From Deltaproteobacteria bacterium (GTDB lineage Bacteria; Desulfobacterota; Syntrophia; Syntrophales; JAFGHS01), in NCBI GenBank assembly GCA_016930075.1, contig JAFGHS010000059.1:1-46147 (forward strand): a stretch of 46,147 nucleotides of DNA, read 5' to 3'. The translations under genes and the position numbers were made by a program. Below the pieces are notes generated by a model. It did not search any database. It worked only from the letters and a program-made list of their open reading frames with translations, and was not told the origin of the DNA. Below, piece by piece: positions 34,044-41,923 of this stretch. Position 1 is the stretch's first letter. Each line of letters starts with the position of its first letter.

Positions 34044-34077
34044 TGATAAAAAAACGTGAAACGCTGTTTTTTTATCA
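34044..34077 (-). terminator. AT-rich 12-bp hairpin between genes
   Basis: TGATAAAAAAAC (34044-34055) and GTTTTTTTATCA (34066-34077) are perfect complements around a 10-nt loop. On the minus strand the structure begins at the TGA stop of the HdrD-like gene. The T-run is inside the stem, so it could be a weak terminator or an RNA-processing site that lowers expression of the two TIGR04076 genes. Confidence 0.6.
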
Positions 34078-35241
34078 GCATTCCATCAGTTTACCGTTTT
34101 CGATGCGGTATTTTTTATTCAACAGCTCCGGGTTTGCGGCAACGGTTTGTATGAAGTTCTTTACCATCTGATCCATTTCTTCCTTGATCCGGTGCGGCGG
34201 TTCTTCGCCGATGGCCATCTGGATCAGTTCGGTGATGTGGAATACGTCCAGGTTGCTTTCGGCGGCTTTTTTCGTCAGGGAAAGACACCCGTTGCAGCTG
34301 ACGGCGATGGCCTCGGCCCCGGCCGCCACGGCTTCGGCCACGCGCTTTTGGGCCATCCTGTCCGCCGCCGCCGGATTGACGGCCGCCAGGGGTGTGCCGC
34401 AGCACCAGGATTTCTTGCGATTGTGCTTCATTTCCACGACCTGCGCCCCCAGCAGGGTGAGCAGCTTTCTCGGCGCTTCGTAAAGCTCACTGTTCAAAGA
34501 CCGCCAGGCGCAGGAATCATGCATGGTGATTTTCTTGTTGAGCCGATGGGAAAATTCGATCTCGCCCGCATGATGTTTTTCCAGCAGATACTCCGTGATG
34601 CTCTGGATTTCCAGGTCAAATTCGGGGATCAGTTCCGGATACACTTTTTTGAGCATGTTGTCGCACTCGGGGCAGAAGGTGATCAGCTTTTTGAGATCCA
34701 GGTCATGGAATGCGGCCAGCAGCTCTTTCCCGCGGATTGCGGCTTCTTTTTCGCCGAATGCATTGGGGTAACCGCCGCAACAGAACTTCATGCCTCCCAG
34801 GACAGGGAGGCCGTCCAACAGCTTCGTTTTGGTCAAATCCGTGTAGATGTAGGACAAGGCGCAACCGATATAAAAGGCCGCCTCGCTCTTCGGCGGATTC
34901 ATATAGATTTTGAGCGCTTCTTCCTTTTCTTCGCGGTTGTGTTTCAACCCCACGGTCATGATGTTTTCCGGTACATCTTCCCGCATGATTGCCATGCACC
35001 CCACACCAATTTGGGCAACACGGGCCGCGCGGACTTCTTTTCGCAGATCGGCCGGGTTGGATTTTGTGGGACAGATGATATTGCAATACCCGCAGCCGGC
35101 GCAGTTTTTCATGATCAGGGGGGACTGCCGCGATTCAACAAATCGGGCGATTTCCTCCTTGGCCTGGGCGACGGGCATGTCGATAAACGGGCAGCCCGTA
35201 ATGCAGGCGCCGCACCTTTTGCAGGTATCCGCGTTAAACAT
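34075..35241 (-). CDS. HdrD-like Fe-S oxidoreductase (two CCG domains)
   Basis: 388 residues; ATG at 35241 with AAAAGGAA upstream. Two 4Fe-4S motifs open it (CKRCGACITGCP, CAGCGYCNIICP). Two cysteine-rich domains follow: one with FYIGCALSY, KFCCGGYPNAFG and FCPECDNML, the other with MHDSCAWRS, WCCGTPLA and SCNGCLSL. Both are complete, which fits an active heterodisulfide-reductase-like or quinone-linked electron carrier. It belongs to the FAD oxidoreductase operon, about 300 bp after the second HdrD-like gene with two repeat elements in between. Confidence 0.9.
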   Translation of the reverse strand: MFNADTCKRCGACITGCPFIDMPVAQAKEEIARFVESRQSPLIMKNCAGCGYCNIICPTKSNPADLRKEVRAARVAQIGVGCMAIMREDVPENIMTVGLKHNREEKEEALKIYMNPPKSEAAFYIGCALSYIYTDLTKTKLLDGLPVLGGMKFCCGGYPNAFGEKEAAIRGKELLAAFHDLDLKKLITFCPECDNMLKKVYPELIPEFDLEIQSITEYLLEKHHAGEIEFSHRLNKKITMHDSCAWRSLNSELYEAPRKLLTLLGAQVVEMKHNRKKSWCCGTPLAAVNPAAADRMAQKRVAEAVAAGAEAIAVSCNGCLSLTKKAAESNLDVFHITELIQMAIGEEPPHRIKEEMDQMVKNFIQTVAANPELLNKKYRIENGKLMEC

Positions 35242-35289
35242 GATAATTTAATTCCTTTTGATCAGCGGCCTTAAAGACCTCATGATTGT

Positions 35290-35389
35290 GTCATTTCAAG
35301 TCCGGTGAAAACGGGGCGAGAAATCTGCATTTAGGAACGGAGATTCCCCCTGACTCGGGACAAAAATTTCCCGGCTCGTTTGAAATGAC
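35290..35389. repeat. Short inverted-repeat element (GTCATTTCAA ends)
   Basis: GTCATTTCAA (35290-35299) pairs with TTGAAATGAC (35380-35389). The inside shows imperfect pairing (GAAAACGGGGCGAG, CTCGGGACAAAAATTTC). It resembles the core of the family A elements without their TTTTTACGAG ends. It lies 20 bp from a family B element. Confidence 0.6.
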
Positions 35390-35409
35390 GTCTCTTTTCG
35401 CCATATTTT

Positions 35410-35541
35410 GAGACCTTTGAAAACGGTTCTTATGTCATTGCGAGTGAAGCGAAGCAATCTCATAACTATCCAATAATTGGAGAGATTGCCACGGCAGCTC
35501 GTGCCTCGCAATGACAGGAGACAGAGAAATTCAAAGGTCTC
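35410..35541. mobile_element. MITE-like element, family B, with 5-bp flanking repeat
   Basis: The ends are GAGACCTTTGAAA (35410-35422) and TTCAAAGGTCTC (35530-35541). ATTTT stands directly outside on both sides (35405-35409, 35542-35546), consistent with a target-site duplication. The inner arms are GTCATTGCGAGTGAAGCGAA and GGCAGCTCGTGCCTCGCAAT. It is inserted at the stop codon of the upstream HdrD-like gene. Confidence 0.8.
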
Positions 35542-35544
35542 ATT

Positions 35545-36669
35545 TTATATGTCGTCGCCGAAGGCGCGCAAAATTTCATTGATGGCGAAGTGAACCTTGA
35601 GGCCGGCGTCGTTGGCCTTGGAAGCCTGGACGAGACCGCCCCAGCAGCCCGGACAGTTGCAGCTTACATTCTTTGTGGCTGTTGCGAGAATCTGATCCAC
35701 TTTCTTTTTGGCTTCGACGGCCACCTGGGTGTTGTCGTAATTGTTGCGCAGGCCGGCGGCAAATCCGCAGCACAGGGAATCATGCCGGTTGTTTTCCAGC
35801 TCAATCACGTTCATGCCCGCCGCCTTGTGCAGCCCCCGGATGGCCTCGTAGTAACGGTCGCCCAACTCGCTGGTGTAGCAGGAATCGCTGATAGCCATAT
35901 CTTTCGCCGCGGGCCGCCGGATGGCCAGTTCGCCCTCTTGCAGCTTTTCCCAGAGCCATTCGTACAGGGAGATCACCTTGAAGGGCAGCTTGACGCCGTG
36001 GTAATTGGGCCAGATATTGCCGAAATAGTTGCTGCAGGAGCCGCAATAGCACACAAGCCTCTCCGTATCGAGGGGTTCCAGCATCTTTCGCGTCCGCTCC
36101 ACCCTTTCGCTGAAAAAATCATAATCCCCAAAGCGATGGGGGATTTCGCCGCAACAGGCATCACGGGGCCCGAATTTGGCCATGCCGGCCATGACCTTGG
36201 AATTCTCTATTCCCTGGGGCACCGATCGGCCGTAACAGCCGATGAAAAGCGTATCTTTCGATTTGGCGGGAACCTTCTCCCACTTGTCGAGGATGGCTTT
36301 ATCCTCCGCCGATCCGGCCTTATACATTTCGGCAAAATAATTCGTCTCGCCTTTGCCGGTCATCATGAATGCCGAGGACTTGGGAAGGCCCTTGCCGCTT
36401 TGCCGGTTTTTCGCGACCATGCGCTCCATGATGAGGGAGTAAGGGTTCAGCCCCTGGGGGCAGTAATGGTTGCAGGAAAAGCAGAAGGTGCATTCGTTGA
36501 AGACCCGCTTCGGTTCTTCGCCGTTGATGAGCCGCTGGATTTCCGCCCGCGATTCTTCTTTTCCCATCTTCATGACGGGGCACTTTTGCAGACAGATGCC
36601 GCAGTTGATGCACGCACTGGCGTCCTTGCCTGCCGGGATAAACGCGTCGATATACGATTTGCTGACCAT
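35545..36669 (-). CDS. HdrD/GlpC-like Fe-S oxidoreductase
   Basis: 374 residues from ATG at 36669 with an ideal AAAGGAGG; the longer frame upstream has no RBS. Two cluster motifs are present (CINCGICLQKCPVMK, CTFCFSCNHYCPQG). The first Cys-rich domain has FIGCYGRS, DACCGEIPHRFG and CYCGSCSN; the second has SDSCYTSE, LCCGFAAGL and NCPGCWGGL, so both are intact. It is the third gene of the operon from the FAD oxidoreductase. Having two HdrD-like proteins with one flavoprotein repeats the layout of the operon at 24398 with different partners. Confidence 0.9.
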   Translation of the reverse strand: MVSKSYIDAFIPAGKDASACINCGICLQKCPVMKMGKEESRAEIQRLINGEEPKRVFNECTFCFSCNHYCPQGLNPYSLIMERMVAKNRQSGKGLPKSSAFMMTGKGETNYFAEMYKAGSAEDKAILDKWEKVPAKSKDTLFIGCYGRSVPQGIENSKVMAGMAKFGPRDACCGEIPHRFGDYDFFSERVERTRKMLEPLDTERLVCYCGSCSNYFGNIWPNYHGVKLPFKVISLYEWLWEKLQEGELAIRRPAAKDMAISDSCYTSELGDRYYEAIRGLHKAAGMNVIELENNRHDSLCCGFAAGLRNNYDNTQVAVEAKKKVDQILATATKNVSCNCPGCWGGLVQASKANDAGLKVHFAINEILRAFGDDI

Positions 36670-36868
36670 GAGAATCCTCCTTTGTGATTGTTGATGAAAC
36701 GAATTTTTGCGCCGGGGATGCGGTTGATGCATACACACGATGATGATGAGTGTAAAATAAGAAGTGACATATACATCCTGTAAGCATCCGGGTCGCGTCA
36801 ATATGTTTTCTTACAGGGGAAGCCTCCGGACAGGCAGGGGTTTCCCCTGTTGTGAATCCCGATTGGGC

Positions 36869-37474
36869 TCAGTTGTCGCCGCGGAAGGAAAATTCGGCGA
36901 CCTGCCCGCTGGTCTGATGGAATTCCAGTTTCTTCCCGTAATCCGTGAAGCTCCATTCGCCGTTGTAGACCTTGACGTTTTTTGTCCAACGGGTCACCGA
37001 ATTTTCGATGATGATGGGGGTTTTCCCGTCCTTGCCGATGGTCATGGTCATTTGTTGCCTGCAATAGGGATTGGAGATGATGTATCTGCCCGGCTCATCC
37101 CTGATTTCGATGGGGACGAATTTCACGCCCAGGATTTTGCGCGCCATGACGGCGCTCAGGTGTGTGGACAGGAAAGGCTCCAGAATTTTCTTCTGTTCCG
37201 CGCTTGCCTTTTCATCGATGTAGATGGCGATTTCGGCAATGCCCTTCTGGCCGGGAAACAGATCCGTGAACTTCGGACCGATGCCGTCGCCATGGATCAT
37301 GAAGACGACGCCCGTCATGTCTGTGCCCTGAATCTGCCCCTCCGTGATCTGGTAGGTGGCCAGATTGGCGCAGGGGCCGTCCACCATGTCTCTGCCGAAC
37401 GTCAGCGGACAATTGCCGTTGGCGCGGCAGACCTCAAAATAATTTCCTTTCAGTGCCCATTTTTGATCAGCCAT
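36869..37474 (-). CDS. DUF1326 domain protein
   Basis: 201 residues; ATG at 37474 with GAGGAGG. The opening LKGNYFEVCRANGNCPLTFG is the DUF1326 signature, followed by PCANLATYQITEG and a GIAEIAIYIDEKASAEQKKI segment. The fold is thought to be mostly beta and the function is unknown. Members are often near redox or halogen-related genes in my recollection, which I cannot verify here. It sits between the FAD oxidoreductase and an HdrD-like gene, so it may be an accessory to this redox module. Confidence 0.85.
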   Translation of the reverse strand: MADQKWALKGNYFEVCRANGNCPLTFGRDMVDGPCANLATYQITEGQIQGTDMTGVVFMIHGDGIGPKFTDLFPGQKGIAEIAIYIDEKASAEQKKILEPFLSTHLSAVMARKILGVKFVPIEIRDEPGRYIISNPYCRQQMTMTIGKDGKTPIIIENSVTRWTKNVKVYNGEWSFTDYGKKLEFHQTSGQVAEFSFRGDN

Positions 37475-37642
37475 TATGTACCTCCTCAATTTTGTTTTCA
37501 ATGAAACGATTTCTGTTCCGGAAAAGGATAAGGACAGCGCGCGGGGGTTAGGAGGGGGTCAGCCACCTAACAATAACCCATACGTTGCCATAAAGACCGC
37601 GCGCAGGGAGCAGAGGGGGGACCCCTGCCCCGCCGGACGGGA

Positions 37643-39163
37643 TCAATATTTATTCATGTCTTCGAAGAACTCGTGCTTTCCCCCCATCATGGTCAACTGC
37701 TGGATGGCCCGGTAGGGTTCGATAGCCTCGTCGGGACGCTCCTTCACGGATATGTAAACGCCCTGCCGCCGGAGGTTGTCCTGAAGCGCTTTGATGTCGA
37801 CCTGCTTGGGGCTTACACCTTGTTTGACCGACATGGCGGCCGCCGTGCCCGCCCCCTGTCCCTGGGCGAGACTGGGCGCAGAAAACCGCATGGCGCAAAC
37901 GGACACGCCGCCGGAGGACATGGTGGTTCCCGCCGCCATGAGATTGTTAATATCCCGGGAAATCAGGCACCGATAGGGAATGTCGTAGGGCAGGATGTCG
38001 AAGTCCATGCGTCCGAGCATTTCGAAGGTGTCCGGCGGCATGTTGGCGATGCCGATGGAATCTTCAAATATACGGCCGGCGCGCATGTCCGCCACCGTCA
38101 TGACGTATTCGCCGAGCATCCGGCAAGGATCGCCGTTGAGGGGCAGGATGGCCGCTTTCTGAACATAGGACGATTCAAACCCCGGGATTTTATCCTTGAA
38201 AAGCTTCTGGAGGCCGTACATTTGTTTGCGGATTTCGATTTCCGCGCTGGTCTGCTCCCGGATCTCATAGCCCCGTCCGCCCTTGAGACCATAAGCCGCG
38301 TGCTGAATCCATGTGCGCCCATCCGAAATATTGTAAAGAACGATGCCCATGTCCCGAACGTGATAGCCTTCCCGGATGCCCTGCTTCACGAAGGCCGCGC
38401 CCTTGAAGAACGCCCCCCAGTCCTCCGGGTTTTCTTTGCAGAAGGCGTTGAACTTTTCATGATTCACGCCGCCGATGTAATAGCCGATCATCATGCCGAC
38501 ATGGCGCCCCTTGCGATTTCCCACGGGGAATCCTTCGTCGCCCATGATGGCCGCGCCGGACTTGCGGGAGATGTCCCCCATGCCCGTGGTGTCAATGACG
38601 ACCTTGCCCATGACGGCCTTCCGGCCCTCGCTGCTTTCGATGACAACGCCCTTGAGCATGTCGTCCTCCCGGATCACGCCGGCGGCAAAGGTGTGATACA
38701 TCAGTTTGACCTCGGCCTCCTGCATCATCTCGTCGAGCATAAGCTTGTAATACTCCGCGTCGAAGGCGCGGCCCAACTGGCCCCAGAAACCGGCCGATTC
38801 ATACATCCGCTTGGGCAGTTTGTCCCGGACCTTCATTGCCAGAAGGGCCTTCTGGATCATGCTGTTTTCATCCACCTTCGGCAGATGCTTTGCTTTTGTT
38901 GTGGCGCCCCCGTCTTCGAGTCGTTTGAGAATTTCCTTCATGATCCCGCCGTGCACTTCGGGATCGGGAAACATGAACAAAGGCGCGACCCCCAGGGATT
39001 GAACGCCGCCCAGGCAGCCGAAGCGCTCAATGAGCAGCGTTTTCGCGCCCATTCTGCCCGCCGCCAAAGCCGCGCTTGAGCCGGCTGGTCCGCCGCCCAC
39101 CACAATCACGTCCACGTCGTCATAAACATCAATTTCCTTTTGCGGTTCAAGATACGTCATCAT
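37643..39163 (-). CDS. FAD-dependent oxidoreductase (FAD_oxidored family, HdrA-like fold)
   Basis: 506 residues; start ATGATG at 39163 after GAGGGAG. The N-terminal dinucleotide fold is VIVVGGGPAGSSAALAAGRM with IERFGCLGG next, where the Cys near the flavin is typical of this family. Later motifs are VVIDTTGMGDISRKSG and LMAAGTTMSSGGVSVCAMRF. It has no Fe-S motif of its own. It is the first gene of the minus-strand operon ending at 33457, with two HdrD-like partners that could take or give its electrons. The proposed AraC-type site is about 130 bp upstream. The substrate is unknown. Confidence 0.91.
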   Translation of the reverse strand: MMTYLEPQKEIDVYDDVDVIVVGGGPAGSSAALAAGRMGAKTLLIERFGCLGGVQSLGVAPLFMFPDPEVHGGIMKEILKRLEDGGATTKAKHLPKVDENSMIQKALLAMKVRDKLPKRMYESAGFWGQLGRAFDAEYYKLMLDEMMQEAEVKLMYHTFAAGVIREDDMLKGVVIESSEGRKAVMGKVVIDTTGMGDISRKSGAAIMGDEGFPVGNRKGRHVGMMIGYYIGGVNHEKFNAFCKENPEDWGAFFKGAAFVKQGIREGYHVRDMGIVLYNISDGRTWIQHAAYGLKGGRGYEIREQTSAEIEIRKQMYGLQKLFKDKIPGFESSYVQKAAILPLNGDPCRMLGEYVMTVADMRAGRIFEDSIGIANMPPDTFEMLGRMDFDILPYDIPYRCLISRDINNLMAAGTTMSSGGVSVCAMRFSAPSLAQGQGAGTAAAMSVKQGVSPKQVDIKALQDNLRRQGVYISVKERPDEAIEPYRAIQQLTMMGGKHEFFEDMNKY

Positions 39164-39295
39164 TCTATTTCTCCCTCAGATTGGATGCCCCTGAATAAAA
39201 GCCCGATATTGTGCCGGCTCGCTTTCTTTTCGTTATTCAGGCTTCTGTATTGACTATTGTCGGAAGACTATAGTGCGTGAGGGAAGAAAAAAATA

Positions 39296-39335
39296 GTGTC
39301 ATAAACGTCAGAATACATCCGGAATGCGTCATTAT
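39296..39335. promoter_or_regulatory. Proposed AraC-type operator, site 2
   Basis: 35 of 40 bases match 17231-17270. ACGTCA (39305-39310) and GCGTCA (39326-39331) are again 21 bp apart. It lies 133-172 bp upstream of the FAD oxidoreductase gene. All five differences would change amino acids if read in the same frame as at site 1, which argues for a DNA element rather than shared coding sequence. Confidence 0.6.
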
Positions 39336-39448
39336 TGCAAGGATGGCCACAACGGCGGCTTTCAAAAGGGACGAACGAAAAAATGCTATAGCTATCAGCC
39401 ATTTTGCAGTTACCATGAAAGGGGGACCCTCATCACAAATAGAAGATG

Positions 39449-39581
39449 TGACGCTCTTAAAAAAGTCGTCACCCCGGCGAACCCAGGGCTCCAGTGCTTT
39501 TGTAAACACTTGATATTTCCGGGTACCGGCTTTCACCGGTATGACGAGGCCCGTGGATTATTGACTTTTTACGAGGTCATC
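39449..39581. mobile_element. MITE-like element, family A copy 4 (degenerate)
   Basis: Left end TGACGCTCTTAAAAAAGTC (39449-39467) and right end GACTTTTTACGAGGTCATC (39563-39581) are imperfect inverted repeats of the family A type. The interior has CACCCCGGCGAACCCAGG and GGTACCGGCTTTCACCGGTA. Confidence 0.65.
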
Positions 39582-39878
39582 TTGTATAGGGGCGTCAAGA
39601 TTAGGGACACGTCCCGCCAGGCCTATTTTCTCCAAATGGTTGCCCACCCTGCCTCGATCGCCTGCCTGTGCCCCTCGCTGAACAGGGGCCTTCTCATCGC
39701 CCTTTCCGAGAATTTGATGGAAACGGGCGAGGGCTTGCGATTTTTTCAGCCATGTTCAGAGCCGCCTTTTTCCCAGGGTGATGCATTCGTAGTCCAATTT
39801 TCTTTCCTTTTTTTACGATAGCAGTGGCCCCCTTTGGTCATGGAAAATGATCCGACTTGTTACGCCAACGACCCTCTT
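39582..39878. other. Non-coding stretch, possible decayed coding remnant
   Basis: GGGACACGTCCC (39604-39615) is a 5-bp dyad of a kind I associate loosely with REP/RAYT transposases. On the minus strand, KFSERAMRRPLFSEGHRQAI followed by EAGWATIWRK has a protein-like look, but there is no start, RBS or known family. I make no gene call. Confidence 0.3.
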
Positions 39879-40640
39879 TTACCGTCCTTTGAAAACCGGT
39901 TTTCTGTTTTCCTTGAGGGCGGCAAAACCTTCCTTGAAATCATCGCTGTCCAGTTGGGGCTGAATAAAGGCTTCAAACTCCTCCTGCGCCAGGCGCATGG
40001 CCTTCCTGCCCGCGGATTCCATGTTCTTGTAGTGGCCGTATTTGATCGTCCTTAAGGTCAGGGGCGCATTATCCCTCAGTATCTCCGCCATTTTGACGGC
40101 CTCGGCCATGAGCTCCGCTTTATCCTTCACCACATGGTTGACGAAGCCGACTTCATAGGCGCGCCGTCCGCTCATGGGTTGGCCCGTCAGATAAAACTCC
40201 AGGGCGACCTTAAAGGGCATATAAGGCGAATATTCCATCACCGAACCGACGATGCCGACCCATGCCTCACCGAAGATAAATTGCGTGTCTTCCGTGGCAT
40301 AGGTGATGTCCGTTCCATAGGTGACAAGGCCGTAGCCGCTGCCGGCAACGGTTCCGTGAACGGCTCCGATGATCGGTTTGAGGATTTTGGTCCCGTTCTG
40401 AGGGAATGCCTTTCGCAGATCGCTTAACAGGCCCTGATGTCTCAGATCCGCTCCAAAACTGAAATCCTCGCCGTTCGCGCTGAGAACGGCGACCCTGCTT
40501 TCCGGGTCTTCAGCAAAATGCGCCCAGGCCTTTCCCAGGGCGATGCATAAATCAGGATTCAGCAGATTCCGTGGGGGGTTGTTTAACGTCAGATACGCTA
40601 TCTTGTCTTTGACCTCATAAAGCAATACATCTTGCGCCAT
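39879..40640 (-). CDS. Enoyl-CoA hydratase/isomerase family protein (crotonase fold)
   Basis: 253 residues from ATG at 40640, preceded by AAGGAGGAG; the upstream ATG lacks one. The oxyanion-hole region AVLSANGEDFSFGADLRHQG and AVHGTVAGSGYGLVTYG are present. Of the two catalytic Glu of enoyl-CoA hydratase, the first (GGGCE) is replaced by GSGYG, while the second is probably kept in FIFGEAWVG. Such members may be isomerases, hydrolases or ring-cleaving enzymes rather than hydratases. It is a single gene with no obvious operon partner; the acyl-CoA dehydrogenases nearby make a role in acyl-CoA breakdown plausible. Confidence 0.9.
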   Translation of the reverse strand: MAQDVLLYEVKDKIAYLTLNNPPRNLLNPDLCIALGKAWAHFAEDPESRVAVLSANGEDFSFGADLRHQGLLSDLRKAFPQNGTKILKPIIGAVHGTVAGSGYGLVTYGTDITYATEDTQFIFGEAWVGIVGSVMEYSPYMPFKVALEFYLTGQPMSGRRAYEVGFVNHVVKDKAELMAEAVKMAEILRDNAPLTLRTIKYGHYKNMESAGRKAMRLAQEEFEAFIQPQLDSDDFKEGFAALKENRKPVFKGR

Positions 40641-40996
40641 GATCTCCTCCTTGCCTTGCAAAAAAATGAAATATTTTAAATCGGCCCTCGAAATCCACCT
40701 GATATGTGGAATCGAATGCCCCGGACTGCTTTGTTGCTTTTCTCCGTGATACGAATTCCGTCGGATGCTGTTTGATAAGATGGTGTTTTAATGATGCGAC
40801 TATAGAAGGAGGCCGTTTTTATGTCAAGGGGATTCAGGGTGTAAGCTCCGGTGGAAATGAAACAACTGAAACAGGGAATGATTGCTTTCACCACTTTGCC
40901 GCCATCCGAAATATTGGTTGACATCCCATGGGAACTTCCTTATATTTCGCCGCCCATGACATGCGGTGATATGATTTGTAAAACGGTGATGCCGAG
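40641..40996. other. Divergent intergenic region
   Basis: This 356-bp gap between the crotonase and UbiA genes should hold both promoters. I see no gene with an RBS, no strong hairpin and no clear consensus promoter. Confidence 0.5.
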
Positions 40997-41890
40997 ATGC
41001 TGAAAATCTGGTTTTTAGAGACGCGGCCGCAGTTCCTGCTGCTGTCGGTCATTCTGGCTTTTTTAGGAACCTCCATGGCGTGGTTTTACCAGAATGTCCT
41101 CAACTGGGGCTACGCCCTGCTGGCCGGTTTTGGTTTGGTGCTGACCCACATCAGCGTCAATACGCTCAATGATTATTTCGACGATCAAAGCGGCATAGAC
41201 CGTCATACGCAACGAACGCCCTTCAGCGGCGGAAGCGGCGTTCTGCCTGCGGAACAATTAAAACCCCGGCAGGTATTCTGGATGGGTGCGATTACCCTGC
41301 TGATGGCGACGCCCATCGGTCTTTTTTTCATCATTGTCCAGGGATGGCTGCTTTTGCCGCTTCTGATCGTCGCGGCATTGTGCGTCATCCTTTACACGCC
41401 GTTTATTCTGAAGCACCATTGGCCGGAGTGGTCTCCCGGCCTGGGATTGGGATTGTTGCCCGTATTGGGAACCTACTTTGCCCTGACCGGCGCTTATTCG
41501 ATGCCGGTGCTGCTTGCCGCCGTGCCCTCGTTTATCCTTGTCCACAATCTTTTGCTGCTCAATGAATTTCCCGACGTTGCCGCCGACCGGATGGCGGGCC
41601 GCAAGACTCTGCCGATTACCCTCGGCAAGGCAAGGACGGCCGCCGTTTATTCAACCCTGACCGTCATCGTTTATCTCTGGATCGTCGGATGCGTGGCGGC
41701 GCGCATTGCTCCGGTCTGGACCCTGATAGCCCTTTTGACCCTGCCTGCCGCCGTTAGCGCGATGCGCGGTTCTTTCAAATCCGATGATATGACGGTCTTT
41801 ATCCCGGCCATGGGTGCGAACGTGCTGGTTGTGTTGGGAACTCAATTTTTGCTGGGTTTGGGCTATATGCTTGCGGTCATTCTGTCATAA
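40997..41890 (+). CDS. UbiA family prenyltransferase
   Basis: 297 residues with eight or nine membrane helices. Both Asp-rich motifs are present: NTLNDYFDDQSGID near residue 58 (prenyl diphosphate/Mg2+) and NEFPDVAADRMAGRKTLP near residue 190. It attaches a prenyl chain to an aromatic ring in the inner membrane. The next gene is UbiE/MenG-like, so a menaquinone-type pathway (MenA role) is the best guess, since anaerobes of this type use menaquinone; heme or chlorin substrates cannot be excluded. The ATG at 40997 has no strong RBS. Confidence 0.88.
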   Translation: MLKIWFLETRPQFLLLSVILAFLGTSMAWFYQNVLNWGYALLAGFGLVLTHISVNTLNDYFDDQSGIDRHTQRTPFSGGSGVLPAEQLKPRQVFWMGAITLLMATPIGLFFIIVQGWLLLPLLIVAALCVILYTPFILKHHWPEWSPGLGLGLLPVLGTYFALTGAYSMPVLLAAVPSFILVHNLLLLNEFPDVAADRMAGRKTLPITLGKARTAAVYSTLTVIVYLWIVGCVAARIAPVWTLIALLTLPAAVSAMRGSFKSDDMTVFIPAMGANVLVVLGTQFLLGLGYMLAVILS

Positions 41891-41923
41891 GCCCGCAGCC
41901 CTTTTTAAAAGGAGATATTCACT

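Noticed and set aside
3206-39581. CRISPR array
   Set aside because: The repeats are dispersed, differ in sequence, form inverted pairs, and are not regularly spaced; there are no cas genes.
39324-39821. A 165-codon plus-strand frame
   Set aside because: It runs through a family A element and the operator-like site, with no RBS and no protein-like composition.
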